A stretch of DNA of 7,275 nt from Actinomycetota bacterium (GTDB taxonomy: Bacteria; Actinomycetota; Actinomycetes; Actinomycetales; Microbacteriaceae), in contig JAHIOK010000435.1 in assembly GCA_018895315.1 (NCBI GenBank), forward strand, positions 1-7,275, read 5' to 3'. Within the stretch, counting starts at the first letter, position 1. Each line of letters opens with the position of its first letter. Shown in pieces: positions 1 to 6,543 of this stretch. The notes below the pieces were generated by a model. It searched no databases. It was not told the DNA's origin and saw only the letters and a list, made by a program, of their open reading frames with translations. A program made the translations under genes and the position numbers.

Positions 1-242
1 AACTCCGCGATCTCGGTGGCTGACACCCCGGGGCGCACCGCGAGCGTGGAGATCACTCGCCAGTCGTTCGTGCCGAGCCCGTACCGACGGCGAAGCTCGT
101 GCGACTCGCGCCACACGAGGGCGTTCGACAGCAGCGCCAGCAGGCGCGGTGTGAAGTGATCGGTGTCGATGGCGTTCGGCAGCGGATCTGTCACGAGATC
201 GGAGCGCTCCCGGTCGTCACCCGCGTGCGGGGCATTCGTCAT
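1..242 (-). CDS. MarR-family transcriptional regulator, N-terminal part (runs off left edge)
   Basis: This reading frame starts at the ATG at 242-240 and stays open for 80 codons to the window edge. The C-terminal half is missing because of the window limit, not a mutation. A good ribosome binding site, GGAAGGA, lies at 249-255, six bases before the ATG. After a polar ~28-residue N-terminus comes a helix (about residues 33-52, RLLALLSNALVWRESHELRR). Next is the stretch RRRYGLGTNDWRVISTLAVR (about 51-70), then PGVSATEIAE at 71-80. This is the pattern of MarR proteins entering their winged helix-turn-helix: YGL-(T)-x-x-W-R-V-I, then a P-G-x-S-A-T-E-I-A recognition lead-in. MarR proteins are dimeric DNA-binding repressors or activators, often released by small aromatic or metabolite ligands. 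It lies downstream of the aldehyde dehydrogenase on the same strand, 103 bp away. It is a plausible but unproven regulator of this locus. Confidence 0.8.
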   Translation of the reverse strand, partial: MTNAPHAGDDRERSDLVTDPLPNAIDTDHFTPRLLALLSNALVWRESHELRRRYGLGTNDWRVISTLAVRPGVSATEIAE

Positions 243-258
243 CGCTGTCCTTCCGTCT

Positions 259-284
259 CGTTCGCCGTCGATGGACGGCGAACG
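259..284. repeat. 11-bp perfect inverted repeat just upstream of the marR-type gene
   Basis: The arms CGTTCGCCGTC (259-269) and GACGGCGAACG (274-284) are exact reverse complements, separated by GATG. The repeat ends a few bases before the Shine-Dalgarno sequence of the regulator gene on the minus strand. Neither side has a run of T, so it is not a classical intrinsic terminator. It could be an operator for the MarR-type protein itself (MarR sites are palindromes of about this length), a leader hairpin, or part of a tandem terminator after the aldehyde dehydrogenase. The sequence alone does not decide. Confidence 0.5.
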
Positions 285-304
285 TGTGACAAGAGTGTGC
301 CAGA

Positions 305-332
305 CGCCGCGGCAACCAGTCGCGCCGCGGCG
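305..332 (-). terminator. GC-rich hairpin after the aldehyde dehydrogenase, candidate terminator
   Basis: The arms CGCCGCGGC (305-313) and GCCGCGGCG (324-332) pair perfectly over 9 bp around a 10-base loop. On the minus strand the hairpin begins 13 bases after the aldehyde dehydrogenase stop codon (346-348). No strong T-tract follows, only a mildly T-containing stretch. Many high-GC actinobacteria use such U-less hairpins, so a terminator role is reasonable but inferred. Each arm contains the self-complementary GCCGCGGC, so chance pairing in GC-rich DNA is also possible. Confidence 0.4.
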
Positions 333-345
333 GAGTGCCGCGTCA

Positions 346-1857
346 TCAGTGCGCCATCGCCGCCAGCGCCTCCGGGTCGATGACGGCGATCGAACGGGTG
401 TCTTGGAACGCGCGGATGCCTTCGATCCCCTGTTCGCGCCCGATGCCCGACTGCTTCATGCCGCCGAACGGTGCACGCAGGTCGCACCGGTTCGCGCCGT
501 GATCGTTGATCCAGACGTAGCCGCAGACGAGCTGTGACCCGACACGCTGCGCCGTCTCGGGATCGGCCGTCCACACCGATCCACCCAGTCCCGCCCAGGT
601 GTCGTTGGCGAGACGGACGGCTTCGTCCTCGGTGTCGAACGGCAGGATCGGGATGACCGGGCCGAACTGCTCTTCTGTGACCACCCGCAGTGCGGGATCG
701 GGGTTGATGACGATGGCGGGGCGCACGAAGTTTCCGTCGGCCAGTTCGCCTCCGGGAAGCTCGCCGAATTCGCGCACGTCCGCGCCCGACTGCTTCGCTT
801 CCCCGATGAGCGCGTCCACGAACGCCTTCTGCGCCGGCGAATGCAGCGGGCCCATGGTCGTGCCGGCATCCAGTCCGTAGCCCAGCTGCACCTTCTCGAG
901 CCGCGCAGCCAACGCCTCGACGAGCTCGTCGACCCGCGATCGGTGCACGTACAGGCGCTTGGCATTCATGCAGATCTGTCCCGTGGTGTCGTACACCGCA
1001 GCGAACAGCCGATCGACGTGAGTGTCGTCGATGATCGCATCCTCGAGGAAGATCGCCGCGTCATTGCCGCCGAGTTCGAGGGTCACCCGGGTGAGCGAGC
1101 GCGCCGCCATCCCCATGATCCGCTTGCCGCCGCCGACAGATCCGGTGAAGCAGACCTTGGCGACATCGGTGCTCTCGATCAGCGCCGCCATGTCTTCGTC
1201 GCGTCCGCTGACCACGTTCAGCACTCCGGGCGGGAGCTTCTCAGCGACCCGCTGGGTGATCCGGGCCGTCGCGAGCGGTGTGGTGGGGGGCACCTTCACG
1301 ATGACCGTGTTGCCTGCGATCAGGGCGTGGGGGAGGGCGGCCGCGAGGATGGCGATCGGCCAGTTGAACGGCACGATGATCGTGACCACACCGAGCGGCT
1401 GATAGGCGACCCGGGTGTCGACGGGGATGGCCCCCGGGATCGCCGCGAGCAGCGTGGTCTGCTCGACCTCGTCGGCGTGCATGAGCGCCAGATTCCAGCG
1501 CAGTTCGAACACGAGGGCGTCCACCCAGGCCTCGCCGACGATCTTTCCGTTCTCCTGCGACAAGATGGCGGCATCCGCGTTGCGATCGTCGCCGATGCCC
1601 GCGATCGCATCGGCCATGGCCTTGGCGCGCGCCGGTGCGGTCAGCGCCGCCCAGGCCGGCGCCGCAGCCTTCGCCGCAGCGATGGCACGATCGACGTCGC
1701 GCGGCGATGCCGCTGCCGCCTCGCCCACGATGGTGCCCCTCTTGCCGGGGTCGGCCACGACGAGCACGTCTTCGGTGAACTGCTCCTCGCCTCCGATGTA
1801 GAGCCCGGTGCGCACCGTTGCCGTCGTGTCGTGCGCGGTTGTCGTCGTATCGATCAT
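346..1857 (-). CDS. NAD(P)-dependent aldehyde dehydrogenase
   Basis: The protein has 503 residues, the usual length for this superfamily, which oxidises aldehydes to carboxylates in the cytoplasm. All core motifs are present: PFNWP with the catalytic-site Asn165, VIVKVP with the cofactor-binding Lys188, FTGS at 237-240, general-base Glu261 in LELGGN, catalytic Cys296 in GQICMN, EEQFGP at 396-401 and PFGG at 463-466. The ATG at 1857 is chosen because GAGAGGTGA lies 7 bases upstream. A TTG at 1917 would add 20 residues but lies inside the palindromic operator region and has no clear binding site. The gene is divergent from the transketolase operon and shares its 212-bp control region, which suggests joint regulation. 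The substrate cannot be told from sequence; glycolaldehyde or another short hydroxyaldehyde released by transketolase chemistry is one inference. It is followed by a hairpin and a MarR-type gene. Confidence 0.93.
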   Translation of the reverse strand: MIDTTTTAHDTTATVRTGLYIGGEEQFTEDVLVVADPGKRGTIVGEAAAASPRDVDRAIAAAKAAAPAWAALTAPARAKAMADAIAGIGDDRNADAAILSQENGKIVGEAWVDALVFELRWNLALMHADEVEQTTLLAAIPGAIPVDTRVAYQPLGVVTIIVPFNWPIAILAAALPHALIAGNTVIVKVPPTTPLATARITQRVAEKLPPGVLNVVSGRDEDMAALIESTDVAKVCFTGSVGGGKRIMGMAARSLTRVTLELGGNDAAIFLEDAIIDDTHVDRLFAAVYDTTGQICMNAKRLYVHRSRVDELVEALAARLEKVQLGYGLDAGTTMGPLHSPAQKAFVDALIGEAKQSGADVREFGELPGGELADGNFVRPAIVINPDPALRVVTEEQFGPVIPILPFDTEDEAVRLANDTWAGLGGSVWTADPETAQRVGSQLVCGYVWINDHGANRCDLRAPFGGMKQSGIGREQGIEGIRAFQDTRSIAVIDPEALAAMAH

Positions 1858-1864
1858 TCGCCTG

Positions 1865-1873
1865 TCACCTCTC
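1865..1873 (-). promoter_or_regulatory. Ribosome binding site that sets the aldehyde dehydrogenase start
   Basis: On the minus strand GAGAGGTGA ends seven bases before the ATG at 1857. It supports this ATG over the upstream TTG at 1917. The bases between site and start (CAGGCGA) nearly match those before the divergent transketolase gene (CAGGCG), giving the two start regions similar wording. Confidence 0.6.
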
Positions 1874-1910
1874 TGTGTCCTGCGAGCGGCATCCATCGTT
1901 GTGATGCTCG

Positions 1911-1946
1911 TAAACAAGTTTATGCATCTTCTTGTTTACTTGTAAA
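1911..1946. promoter_or_regulatory. Twin-palindrome candidate operator in the divergent control region
   Basis: Two 12-bp palindromes lie 24 bp apart centre to centre. The first is TAAAC-AA-GTTTA (1911-1922) and the second is TTTAC-TT-GTAAA (1935-1946). Reading the second on the minus strand, the two share the pattern T(A/T)(A/T)ACAAGT(A/T)(A/T)A. The same bases also form a larger perfect 9-bp inverted repeat, GTAAACAAG (1910-1918) with CTTGTTTAC (1931-1939). This AT-rich island stands out sharply in GC-rich surroundings. The placement over both candidate promoters is what a repressor controlling both transcription units would use. The centres are AA/TT rather than CG, which is unlike typical LacI-family sites. 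A MarR, GntR or ROK protein is possible, but the binding factor is unknown. Confidence 0.6.
1919..1946 (-). promoter_or_regulatory. Candidate promoter for the aldehyde dehydrogenase
   Basis: On the minus strand TTTACA (1946-1941) matches five of six bases of the -35 consensus. After 16 bases, CATAAA (1924-1919) matches four of six of the -10 consensus. Transcription would begin near 1911, giving a leader of about 54 bases before the ATG at 1857. The -35 lies inside the palindrome at 1935-1946, and the -10 and start point overlap the one at 1911-1922, so a bound protein should block it. This was read by eye and is unproven. Confidence 0.42.
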
Positions 1947-1963
1947 TGACATCGTGATAGTTT
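1935..1963 (+). promoter_or_regulatory. Candidate promoter for the transketolase-transporter operon
   Basis: TTTACT (1935-1940) is a partial -35. After 17 bases comes TAGTTT (1958-1963), which keeps the three most conserved -10 positions and is preceded by an extended -10 TG at 1955-1956. The start point would be near 1970, giving a leader of about 100 bases. The -35 sits in the same palindrome that carries the -35 of the opposite promoter. The match is weaker than on the minus strand, which suits an activated or tightly regulated promoter, but it may also simply be wrong. Confidence 0.3.
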
Positions 1964-2006
1964 CACTTTCACGTCGCAGGCCAGTGGATGCGACCCCTTT
2001 CAGAGA

Positions 2007-2041
2007 GTCGACGACGACCTCGTGCAGGCATCCTCGTCGAC
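2007..2041 (+). repeat. Leader inverted repeat before the transketolase genes
   Basis: GTCGACGA (2007-2014) and TCGTCGAC (2034-2041) are exact 8-bp reverse complements with 19 bases between them. They lie in the inferred 5' leader of the operon mRNA, about 16 bases before the Shine-Dalgarno sequence. A leader hairpin is possible. No T-tract follows, so it is not an obvious terminator, and no known riboswitch is recognised. Confidence 0.3.
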
Positions 2042-2056
2042 CTCTCCCTACTCGAT

Positions 2057-2062
2057 GAGGAG
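2057..2062 (+). promoter_or_regulatory. Ribosome binding site for the transketolase N-terminal subunit
   Basis: GAGGAG lies seven bases before the ATG at 2070 and 13 bases before a second in-frame ATG at 2076. The spacing favours 2070. It also rules out longer in-frame starts at 2022 (GTG) and 2055 (ATG), which would place this site inside the coding region. Confidence 0.65.
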
Positions 2063-2069
2063 ACAGGCG

Positions 2070-2945
2070 ATGGGCATGACCCTTGCTGCGACCGGCGAGC
2101 GCCCGAGCGTCGAAGAGCTGGAAGACCTGGCTTTCGAGCTGCGTTCCAAACTGCTGCACCTGTGTGGCACGTACGAGGGCGCCGTGCACATCGGCGGTGA
2201 CCTGTCGTCGGCCGACATCTTCACCGCGCTGTTCGAGTACGGCCTGACCGTCGACCCGAGCGACCTCGCCAACCCCGCGCGCGACCGCTTCGTGCTGAGC
2301 AAAGGTCACGCCGCCGTCGCGATGTACATCGCCATGGCCATCCGCGGATTCTTTTCCTACGACGGAATCGTCGACACCTACGGTCAGCTCGACAGCGCGT
2401 ACGGCATGCACCCCTGCAAGGTGCAGCTTCCCGGTGTCGAAGCGTCCACGGGTTCGCTCGGCCACGGGCTGCCGCTCGCGGTCGGGATGGCTTTGAGCGC
2501 CCGCGGCCGTGGCGAGACCCACCGCGTCGTCACCCTGATGGGCGACGGTGAGACCGGTGAGGGCTCCGTCTGGGAGGCTGCGCTCGTGGCCAGCTCGAAC
2601 AAGCTCGGCAACCTGGTCGCCTTCATCGACCGCAACCACCAGCTCATGACGAGCTTCGACGAAGAGCGCGTCGTCCTCGAGCCCTACCCCGACAAGTGGG
2701 CGGCCTTCGGATGGAACGTCATCCACGTCGACGGTCACGACATGAGCGCGCTCGTGGGCGCAATCGATCAGCTGCCCGCTACCGACAGCAACAAGCCGAC
2801 CGTCGTGATCTGCGAGACGGTCAAGGGCAAGGGTGTCGACTTCATGGAGCGCAACCTCGCCTGGCACGCCGGATCCCTCGGCGCCGCCGACCTCGAACGC
2901 GCCATGGCCGCGCTTTCCGCCACCCGTGTCAAGGAGTCCGTCTGA
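2070..2945 (+). CDS. Transketolase, N-terminal (thiamine diphosphate-binding) subunit
   Basis: The protein has 291 residues, the length of the N-terminal half in split transketolases. Transketolase moves a two-carbon ketol unit from a ketose to an aldose using thiamine diphosphate (TPP) and a divalent metal ion. Visible features are VHIGGDLS with His40, SKGHA with His80, GSLGHGLPLAVGMAL (128-142), the cofactor motif GDGETGEGSVWEAAL beginning at 158 with Asp159, and Asn189 thirty residues later, the spacing of the two metal ligands in transketolases. The segment ETVKGKGVDFME (249-260) followed by WH is typical of split enzymes. It needs the next gene's product for an active site. The ATG at 2070 is chosen from the Shine-Dalgarno spacing. 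Its TGA overlaps the next gene's ATG, implying coupled translation and equal subunit amounts. It is likely a dedicated catabolic enzyme rather than the housekeeping one, because of its operon partners. The donor and acceptor sugars are unknown. Confidence 0.93.
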   Translation: MGMTLAATGERPSVEELEDLAFELRSKLLHLCGTYEGAVHIGGDLSSADIFTALFEYGLTVDPSDLANPARDRFVLSKGHAAVAMYIAMAIRGFFSYDGIVDTYGQLDSAYGMHPCKVQLPGVEASTGSLGHGLPLAVGMALSARGRGETHRVVTLMGDGETGEGSVWEAALVASSNKLGNLVAFIDRNHQLMTSFDEERVVLEPYPDKWAAFGWNVIHVDGHDMSALVGAIDQLPATDSNKPTVVICETVKGKGVDFMERNLAWHAGSLGAADLERAMAALSATRVKESV

Positions 2946-3910
2946 TGCCCGTCACCTTCACCTTCGGAGAATTCCTCGGCGCTCGTTCCGTCATCGGCAC
3001 GACGCTCGCCGAGCTCGGCGACGAGTACCCGAACCTCTGGGTCCTGACCCCCGACATCGGGGCGACGCTCGTGGAGTTCCGCGACAAGTTCCCCGCGCGC
3101 TTCCTCGACGTCGGGCTCTCGGAACAGGCCTGTGTCGGCATCTCGGCGGGGCTCGCCTACGACGGCAACATCCCCGTGGTGTCGGGCATGCTCCCGTTCC
3201 TCTCGATGCGCGCGCTCGAGCAGATCCGCACGGATGTCTGCTACCCGAACCTGCCCGTCAAGATCATCGGCACCCACGGAGGGCTCGTCGGCAACGGCGG
3301 CTCCACCCACTACGCGGTCGAAGACCTCACCCTGATGGGTGCGCTCACGAACATGACCGTGACCTCGATCGGTGACCCGCTGATGGTCGGCGAGGTCCTG
3401 CGTCAGTCCATGTCGATGACGGGCCCGATCTACATCCGCCTGGCGGTGGGCAAGAAGGACAAGGTTCTCTACGAACCCGGCACCCACGACATCCGCATCG
3501 GCAAGGGGATCATCGCCCGCGAGGGCACCGACGCGACGATCTTCACCCACGGCACGACCGTCGCCCAGGCGCTCGACGCGGCCGACGAACTCGCCAAGGA
3601 CGGTCGTTCGATCCGCGTCGTCGACATGTGGACGCTGAAGCCGATCGATCAGGAGCTCGTCATCCGCTCCGCTGCCGAGACCGATGGCCGGTTCGTCGTC
3701 CTCGAGGACCACCTCGCCTACGGTGGGCTGGCCACCCGGATCTCGGACGTCATCACCGACAACGGTGTGCACCTGAAGGCATTCGAGCGCCTCGGGATCC
3801 CCCAGGTCTATGCCGGCTTCGGCGAGGACGAGCAGTTGCGCGACAAGCATGGCTACGGGCTCGAAGCCACGATCGCCGCCACCCGCCGCGTCATCGCCGC
3901 CCGCGACTGA
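2945..3910 (+). CDS. Transketolase, C-terminal (pyrimidine-binding) subunit
   Basis: The protein has 321 residues, normal for the C-terminal half of a split transketolase. The start codon shares one base with the upstream stop (TGATG, 2943-2947). The pyrimidine-binding domain covers about residues 1-170. It has FLDVGLSEQACVGISAGLA, where Glu60 should be the glutamate that activates thiamine diphosphate, then ALEQIRTDVCYPNLPVKIIG (90-109) and GNGGSTHYAVEDL, with His122 at the place of the conserved active-site THQ histidine. The transketolase C-terminal domain follows from about 185, with VVDMWTLKPID and LEDHLAYGGL (253-262). Reading THY where many relatives have THQ or THH may affect substrate contacts; this is inference. 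Together with the preceding product it forms an alpha2beta2-type enzyme in the cytoplasm. Acetoin or pyruvate dehydrogenase E1 beta is a distant alternative, but motifs and pairing favour transketolase. Confidence 0.93.
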   Translation: MPVTFTFGEFLGARSVIGTTLAELGDEYPNLWVLTPDIGATLVEFRDKFPARFLDVGLSEQACVGISAGLAYDGNIPVVSGMLPFLSMRALEQIRTDVCYPNLPVKIIGTHGGLVGNGGSTHYAVEDLTLMGALTNMTVTSIGDPLMVGEVLRQSMSMTGPIYIRLAVGKKDKVLYEPGTHDIRIGKGIIAREGTDATIFTHGTTVAQALDAADELAKDGRSIRVVDMWTLKPIDQELVIRSAAETDGRFVVLEDHLAYGGLATRISDVITDNGVHLKAFERLGIPQVYAGFGEDEQLRDKHGYGLEATIAATRRVIAARD

Positions 3911-3946
3911 CCCCCACCCCCGCTCGCGCTCACCGGAGAGACGAAC

Positions 3947-5017
3947 ATGAGAACTGTCGCCGTCACCAAGATCGGCAGCCTGCGCGACCCCGACGGGGCC
4001 ACCCGCGGTCGCATCGGCGTCGTCGACTTCCCCGATCAGCCGCTCGGGGCCGAAGACGTGCGCATCCGCGTGGCGTTCTCGGCCATCTGCGGATCCGACC
4101 CGCACCTCGCCGAGGGCTTCTTCGGCACGGATGTGCCCATCGGTCTCGGTCACGAGCTGTCGGGTGTCGTCGAGGCGCTGGGCGAACGCGCACATCGCAA
4201 TGGGCTGCGGATCGGTGACCGTGTCGCCGGCAACTTCCTGCGCTTCTGCGGAACGTGCCGACCCTGTCAGCGTGGTCAGCAGCAGTTCTGCGAGAACATC
4301 CAGGAGTACAACCGACCGGGCATGGCGGAGACCGTGACATGGCACGAGTCCCAGGTCTACCGGCTGCCCGACAACGTCACGCTCCTGCAGGGATGCCTTC
4401 TCGAACCCACCTCGGTGGCCGTGCGCATCGCCGACAAGACGCACATCAAAGTCGGTGACCGGGTCGCGATCTGCGGGGGCGGTCCGATCGGGCAGCTCGC
4501 TCTGCAAGTGCTCAAGATGAGCGGTGCGACCTCCCTGACACTGATCGAGCCGATTGCCGAGCGTCGGGAGATGGCGCTGCGGCACGGGGCACAGTTCGTC
4601 ATCGACCCGGTCGAGGAAGATCAGTTCGCCCGCGCCGACGCGATCACCGACGGTTATGGGTACGACGTCGTCATCGATGCATCCGGATCGCCCCGCGCCG
4701 TGCGCGGCCTGCTCGATATCGCAGCCAAGGGCGGCACGGTCATCTACGGGGCGATGTACCCGCACGACTTCGAGATGCCGCTGGGGCTGTCCGACTACCT
4801 CTATCTCAAAGAACTCACGCTCACCGGCGTGTTCGTCTCGCCGTACGCCTTCCCCCGGGCGTTGCAGATCCTGCCTCACCTCGCACTCGACGAGCTCACC
4901 CAGGCGGTGTTCGACCTCGAGGACGCCCCCGAGGCGTTCGCCGTGCACGTCAGCGGAAAGTATCCGAAAGTCGTCCTCCGCTGCGGCGATGTCGAAGATT
5001 CGATGGGTGCATCATGA
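3947..5017 (+). CDS. Zinc-dependent medium-chain alcohol/polyol dehydrogenase
   Basis: The protein has 356 residues, typical of the zinc-containing medium-chain dehydrogenases that oxidise secondary alcohols of sugars and polyols with NAD(P). Catalytic zinc ligands are visible as Cys48 in CGSD, GHE at 68-70 and Glu153 in LLEP. The structural zinc lobe has four cysteines at 101, 104, 107 and 115. The nucleotide fold shows GGGPIGQ (177-183), and Glu201 at the end of the second strand points to NAD rather than NADP. The start is backed by GGAGAG at 3935-3940, six bases before the ATG. The gap of 36 bases after the transketolase is the only real spacing in the operon. The TGA overlaps the ATPase ATG by four bases. 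It probably makes a ketose from an imported polyol or sugar acid, or reduces such a product. Sorbitol, threonine or inositol dehydrogenase-like specificity cannot be separated from sequence alone. Confidence 0.9.
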   Translation: MRTVAVTKIGSLRDPDGATRGRIGVVDFPDQPLGAEDVRIRVAFSAICGSDPHLAEGFFGTDVPIGLGHELSGVVEALGERAHRNGLRIGDRVAGNFLRFCGTCRPCQRGQQQFCENIQEYNRPGMAETVTWHESQVYRLPDNVTLLQGCLLEPTSVAVRIADKTHIKVGDRVAICGGGPIGQLALQVLKMSGATSLTLIEPIAERREMALRHGAQFVIDPVEEDQFARADAITDGYGYDVVIDASGSPRAVRGLLDIAAKGGTVIYGAMYPHDFEMPLGLSDYLYLKELTLTGVFVSPYAFPRALQILPHLALDELTQAVFDLEDAPEAFAVHVSGKYPKVVLRCGDVEDSMGAS

Positions 5018-6543
5018 GCGCCTCCGCAGTTGCCGGCATGAGCGTCGGTGTCGCCCCCGCGCTGGAGGCGATCGACATCGTCAAGAGCTTCGACGGTGTG
5101 CACGCGCTGAAGGGAGTGACCCTTTCGGTCCAACCCGGCGAGATCCACGCGCTCCTCGGTGAGAACGGCGCGGGCAAGTCCACCCTCATCAAGGTGGTCA
5201 CCGGCCTGTATGCCCCCGACGCCGGGCAGATCCGTCGCAACGGCGAGGGCGTCGAGTTCGCCAACGTGCGCGCCGCGCACAAGGCCGGCATCGTGGCGCT
5301 GTACCAGGAGCTCTCGATCGTGCCGACGACATCGGTGGCCGAGAACGTGCTGCTCGGCGAGCAGCTGCCCAGCCGCGCGGGGATCGTGGACGGCCGTGCA
5401 CTGCGCCGGCGAGCCCGGGAGCAGCTTCTGCGCCTGAACCAGAACTTCTCGACGCGCAAGCTCGCCGGAGATCTCTCACCGGTGCAGCAGACGATGGTCG
5501 CGGTGGCCCGTGCGCTCGCGACGGATGCGCGCGTCCTCATCCTCGATGAGCCCACCGCGTCGCTGACCGACACCGAAATACGCGAGGTGTTCACGGTGCT
5601 TCGCTCGCTCCGAGAGGAAGGTGTGGCGATCGTCTACGTCTCGCACCGCCTCGAGGAGGTCTTCGAGCTCTGCGATCGCCTGACGATCATGCGCAATGGT
5701 GAGACGATCACGACGAGCAACGTCGCCGACACCACCATCGACGAGGTCATCTCCACGATGGTCGGCCGAAGCGCCGGCTCGCTCTACCCCGAGCGTCACG
5801 AGACATCGACCGAGGTCTCGCTCGTCGTGGACGGCCTGAATGGACGGCGTGTGAAGAACGTCTCGTTCACCGCGCACGTGGGCGAAGTCCTCGGGATCGG
5901 TGGTCTCGCTGGGTCAGGGCGCAGCGAGCTGCTGCGCATCCTCGCCGGGGCGCAAGGCTCCAAGGGCGGCACGATCACCGTGGACGGTCAGGTCATCCCT
6001 CACCGATCCGGGGTCGCCCGCGCGCTCGCCGCCGGTGTCGCACTCGTGCCCGAGGAACGCCGGAGTCAAGGCGTTCTCCTCGGTTCGTCGATCCAGGACA
6101 ATATCGCCCTCGCCAACATCTCGGCGGTCAGCCGTCTGGGATGGATGTCGGGCGGGCGCATCGCCGATCTCGCGAAGCGCGGCATGACGGACCTGCAGAT
6201 CAAGGCCCGCAGCCCTCGCCAGCCCGTGGGGGAGCTGTCCGGCGGCAACCAGCAGAAGGTCGTGCTGGCGAAGATGCTGGCGCGCCAGCCCAAAGTGCTG
6301 CTCATGGATGAACCCACCCGCGGCATCGACGTCGGAACCAAAGCCGAGATCTACCGCCTCATCCGTGAGCTCGCCGCTACCGGCACCACCGTGATCGCCG
6401 TCAGCTCCGAGCTGCCCGAGCTCATCGGGATGTGCGACCGGATCCTCATCATGCACGAAGGCTCGATCGCCGGAGATGTGCCTGCGGAAGGCGCCGACGA
6501 CGAACTCCTCCTCTCCTATGCCTACGGAAGGTCCACATCATGA
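5014..6543 (+). CDS. Sugar ABC transporter ATP-binding protein with two nucleotide-binding domains (RbsA/MglA type)
   Basis: The protein has 509 residues, matching the fused two-domain ATPases of ribose, galactose and xylose importers. Domain one has Walker A GENGAGKST (49-57), Q-loop Gln98, a weak signature LSPVQQ (154-159), Walker B LILDEP with Asp178-Glu179, and switch His211. Domain two has a degenerate Walker A, GLAGSGRSEL (297-306), with Arg303 for Lys. It then has a good signature LSGGNQQ (408-414), Walker B LLMDEPTRGID with Glu433, and Ser465 instead of the switch histidine. This asymmetry is usual in the family, leaving one strong and one weak ATP site. It energises import on the inner face of the membrane with the permease encoded next. 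The start is placed at the ATGA overlap (5014-5017) with the dehydrogenase; an ATG at 5038 is a possible shorter start. The ligand cannot be inferred. Confidence 0.95.
   Translation: MSASAVAGMSVGVAPALEAIDIVKSFDGVHALKGVTLSVQPGEIHALLGENGAGKSTLIKVVTGLYAPDAGQIRRNGEGVEFANVRAAHKAGIVALYQELSIVPTTSVAENVLLGEQLPSRAGIVDGRALRRRAREQLLRLNQNFSTRKLAGDLSPVQQTMVAVARALATDARVLILDEPTASLTDTEIREVFTVLRSLREEGVAIVYVSHRLEEVFELCDRLTIMRNGETITTSNVADTTIDEVISTMVGRSAGSLYPERHETSTEVSLVVDGLNGRRVKNVSFTAHVGEVLGIGGLAGSGRSELLRILAGAQGSKGGTITVDGQVIPHRSGVARALAAGVALVPEERRSQGVLLGSSIQDNIALANISAVSRLGWMSGGRIADLAKRGMTDLQIKARSPRQPVGELSGGNQQKVVLAKMLARQPKVLLMDEPTRGIDVGTKAEIYRLIRELAATGTTVIAVSSELPELIGMCDRILIMHEGSIAGDVPAEGADDELLLSYAYGRSTS

Noticed and set aside
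1858..1917. A 20-residue N-terminal extension of the aldehyde dehydrogenase from TTG 1917.
   Set aside because: There is no good ribosome binding site for TTG. It overlaps the palindromes and candidate promoter, while ATG 1857 has GAGAGGTGA at proper spacing.
841..2058. A 405-codon plus-strand open frame opposite the aldehyde dehydrogenase.
   Set aside because: Its composition is dominated by Arg, Asp, Gly and His as in a shadow frame. It runs through the divergent promoter region and has no domain signature.
2022..2069. Longer transketolase N-subunit starting at GTG 2022 or ATG 2055.
   Set aside because: The added residues are unlike the family, and the clear GAGGAG site at 2057-2062 serves ATG 2070.
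2768..4948. A 726-codon open frame on the minus strand opposite the transketolase and dehydrogenase genes.
   Set aside because: It lies wholly antisense to three genes with clear family motifs. Long open antisense frames are expected in GC-rich coding DNA, and its translation is charged and repetitive with no recognisable domain.
5473..5490. Weak first signature motif LSPVQQ and, in the second domain, Ser for the switch histidine and Arg for the Walker A lysine in the ATPase, suggesting a defective enzyme.
   Set aside because: Double-domain sugar ATPases of the RbsA type commonly show such asymmetric degeneration, so this does not indicate inactivation.
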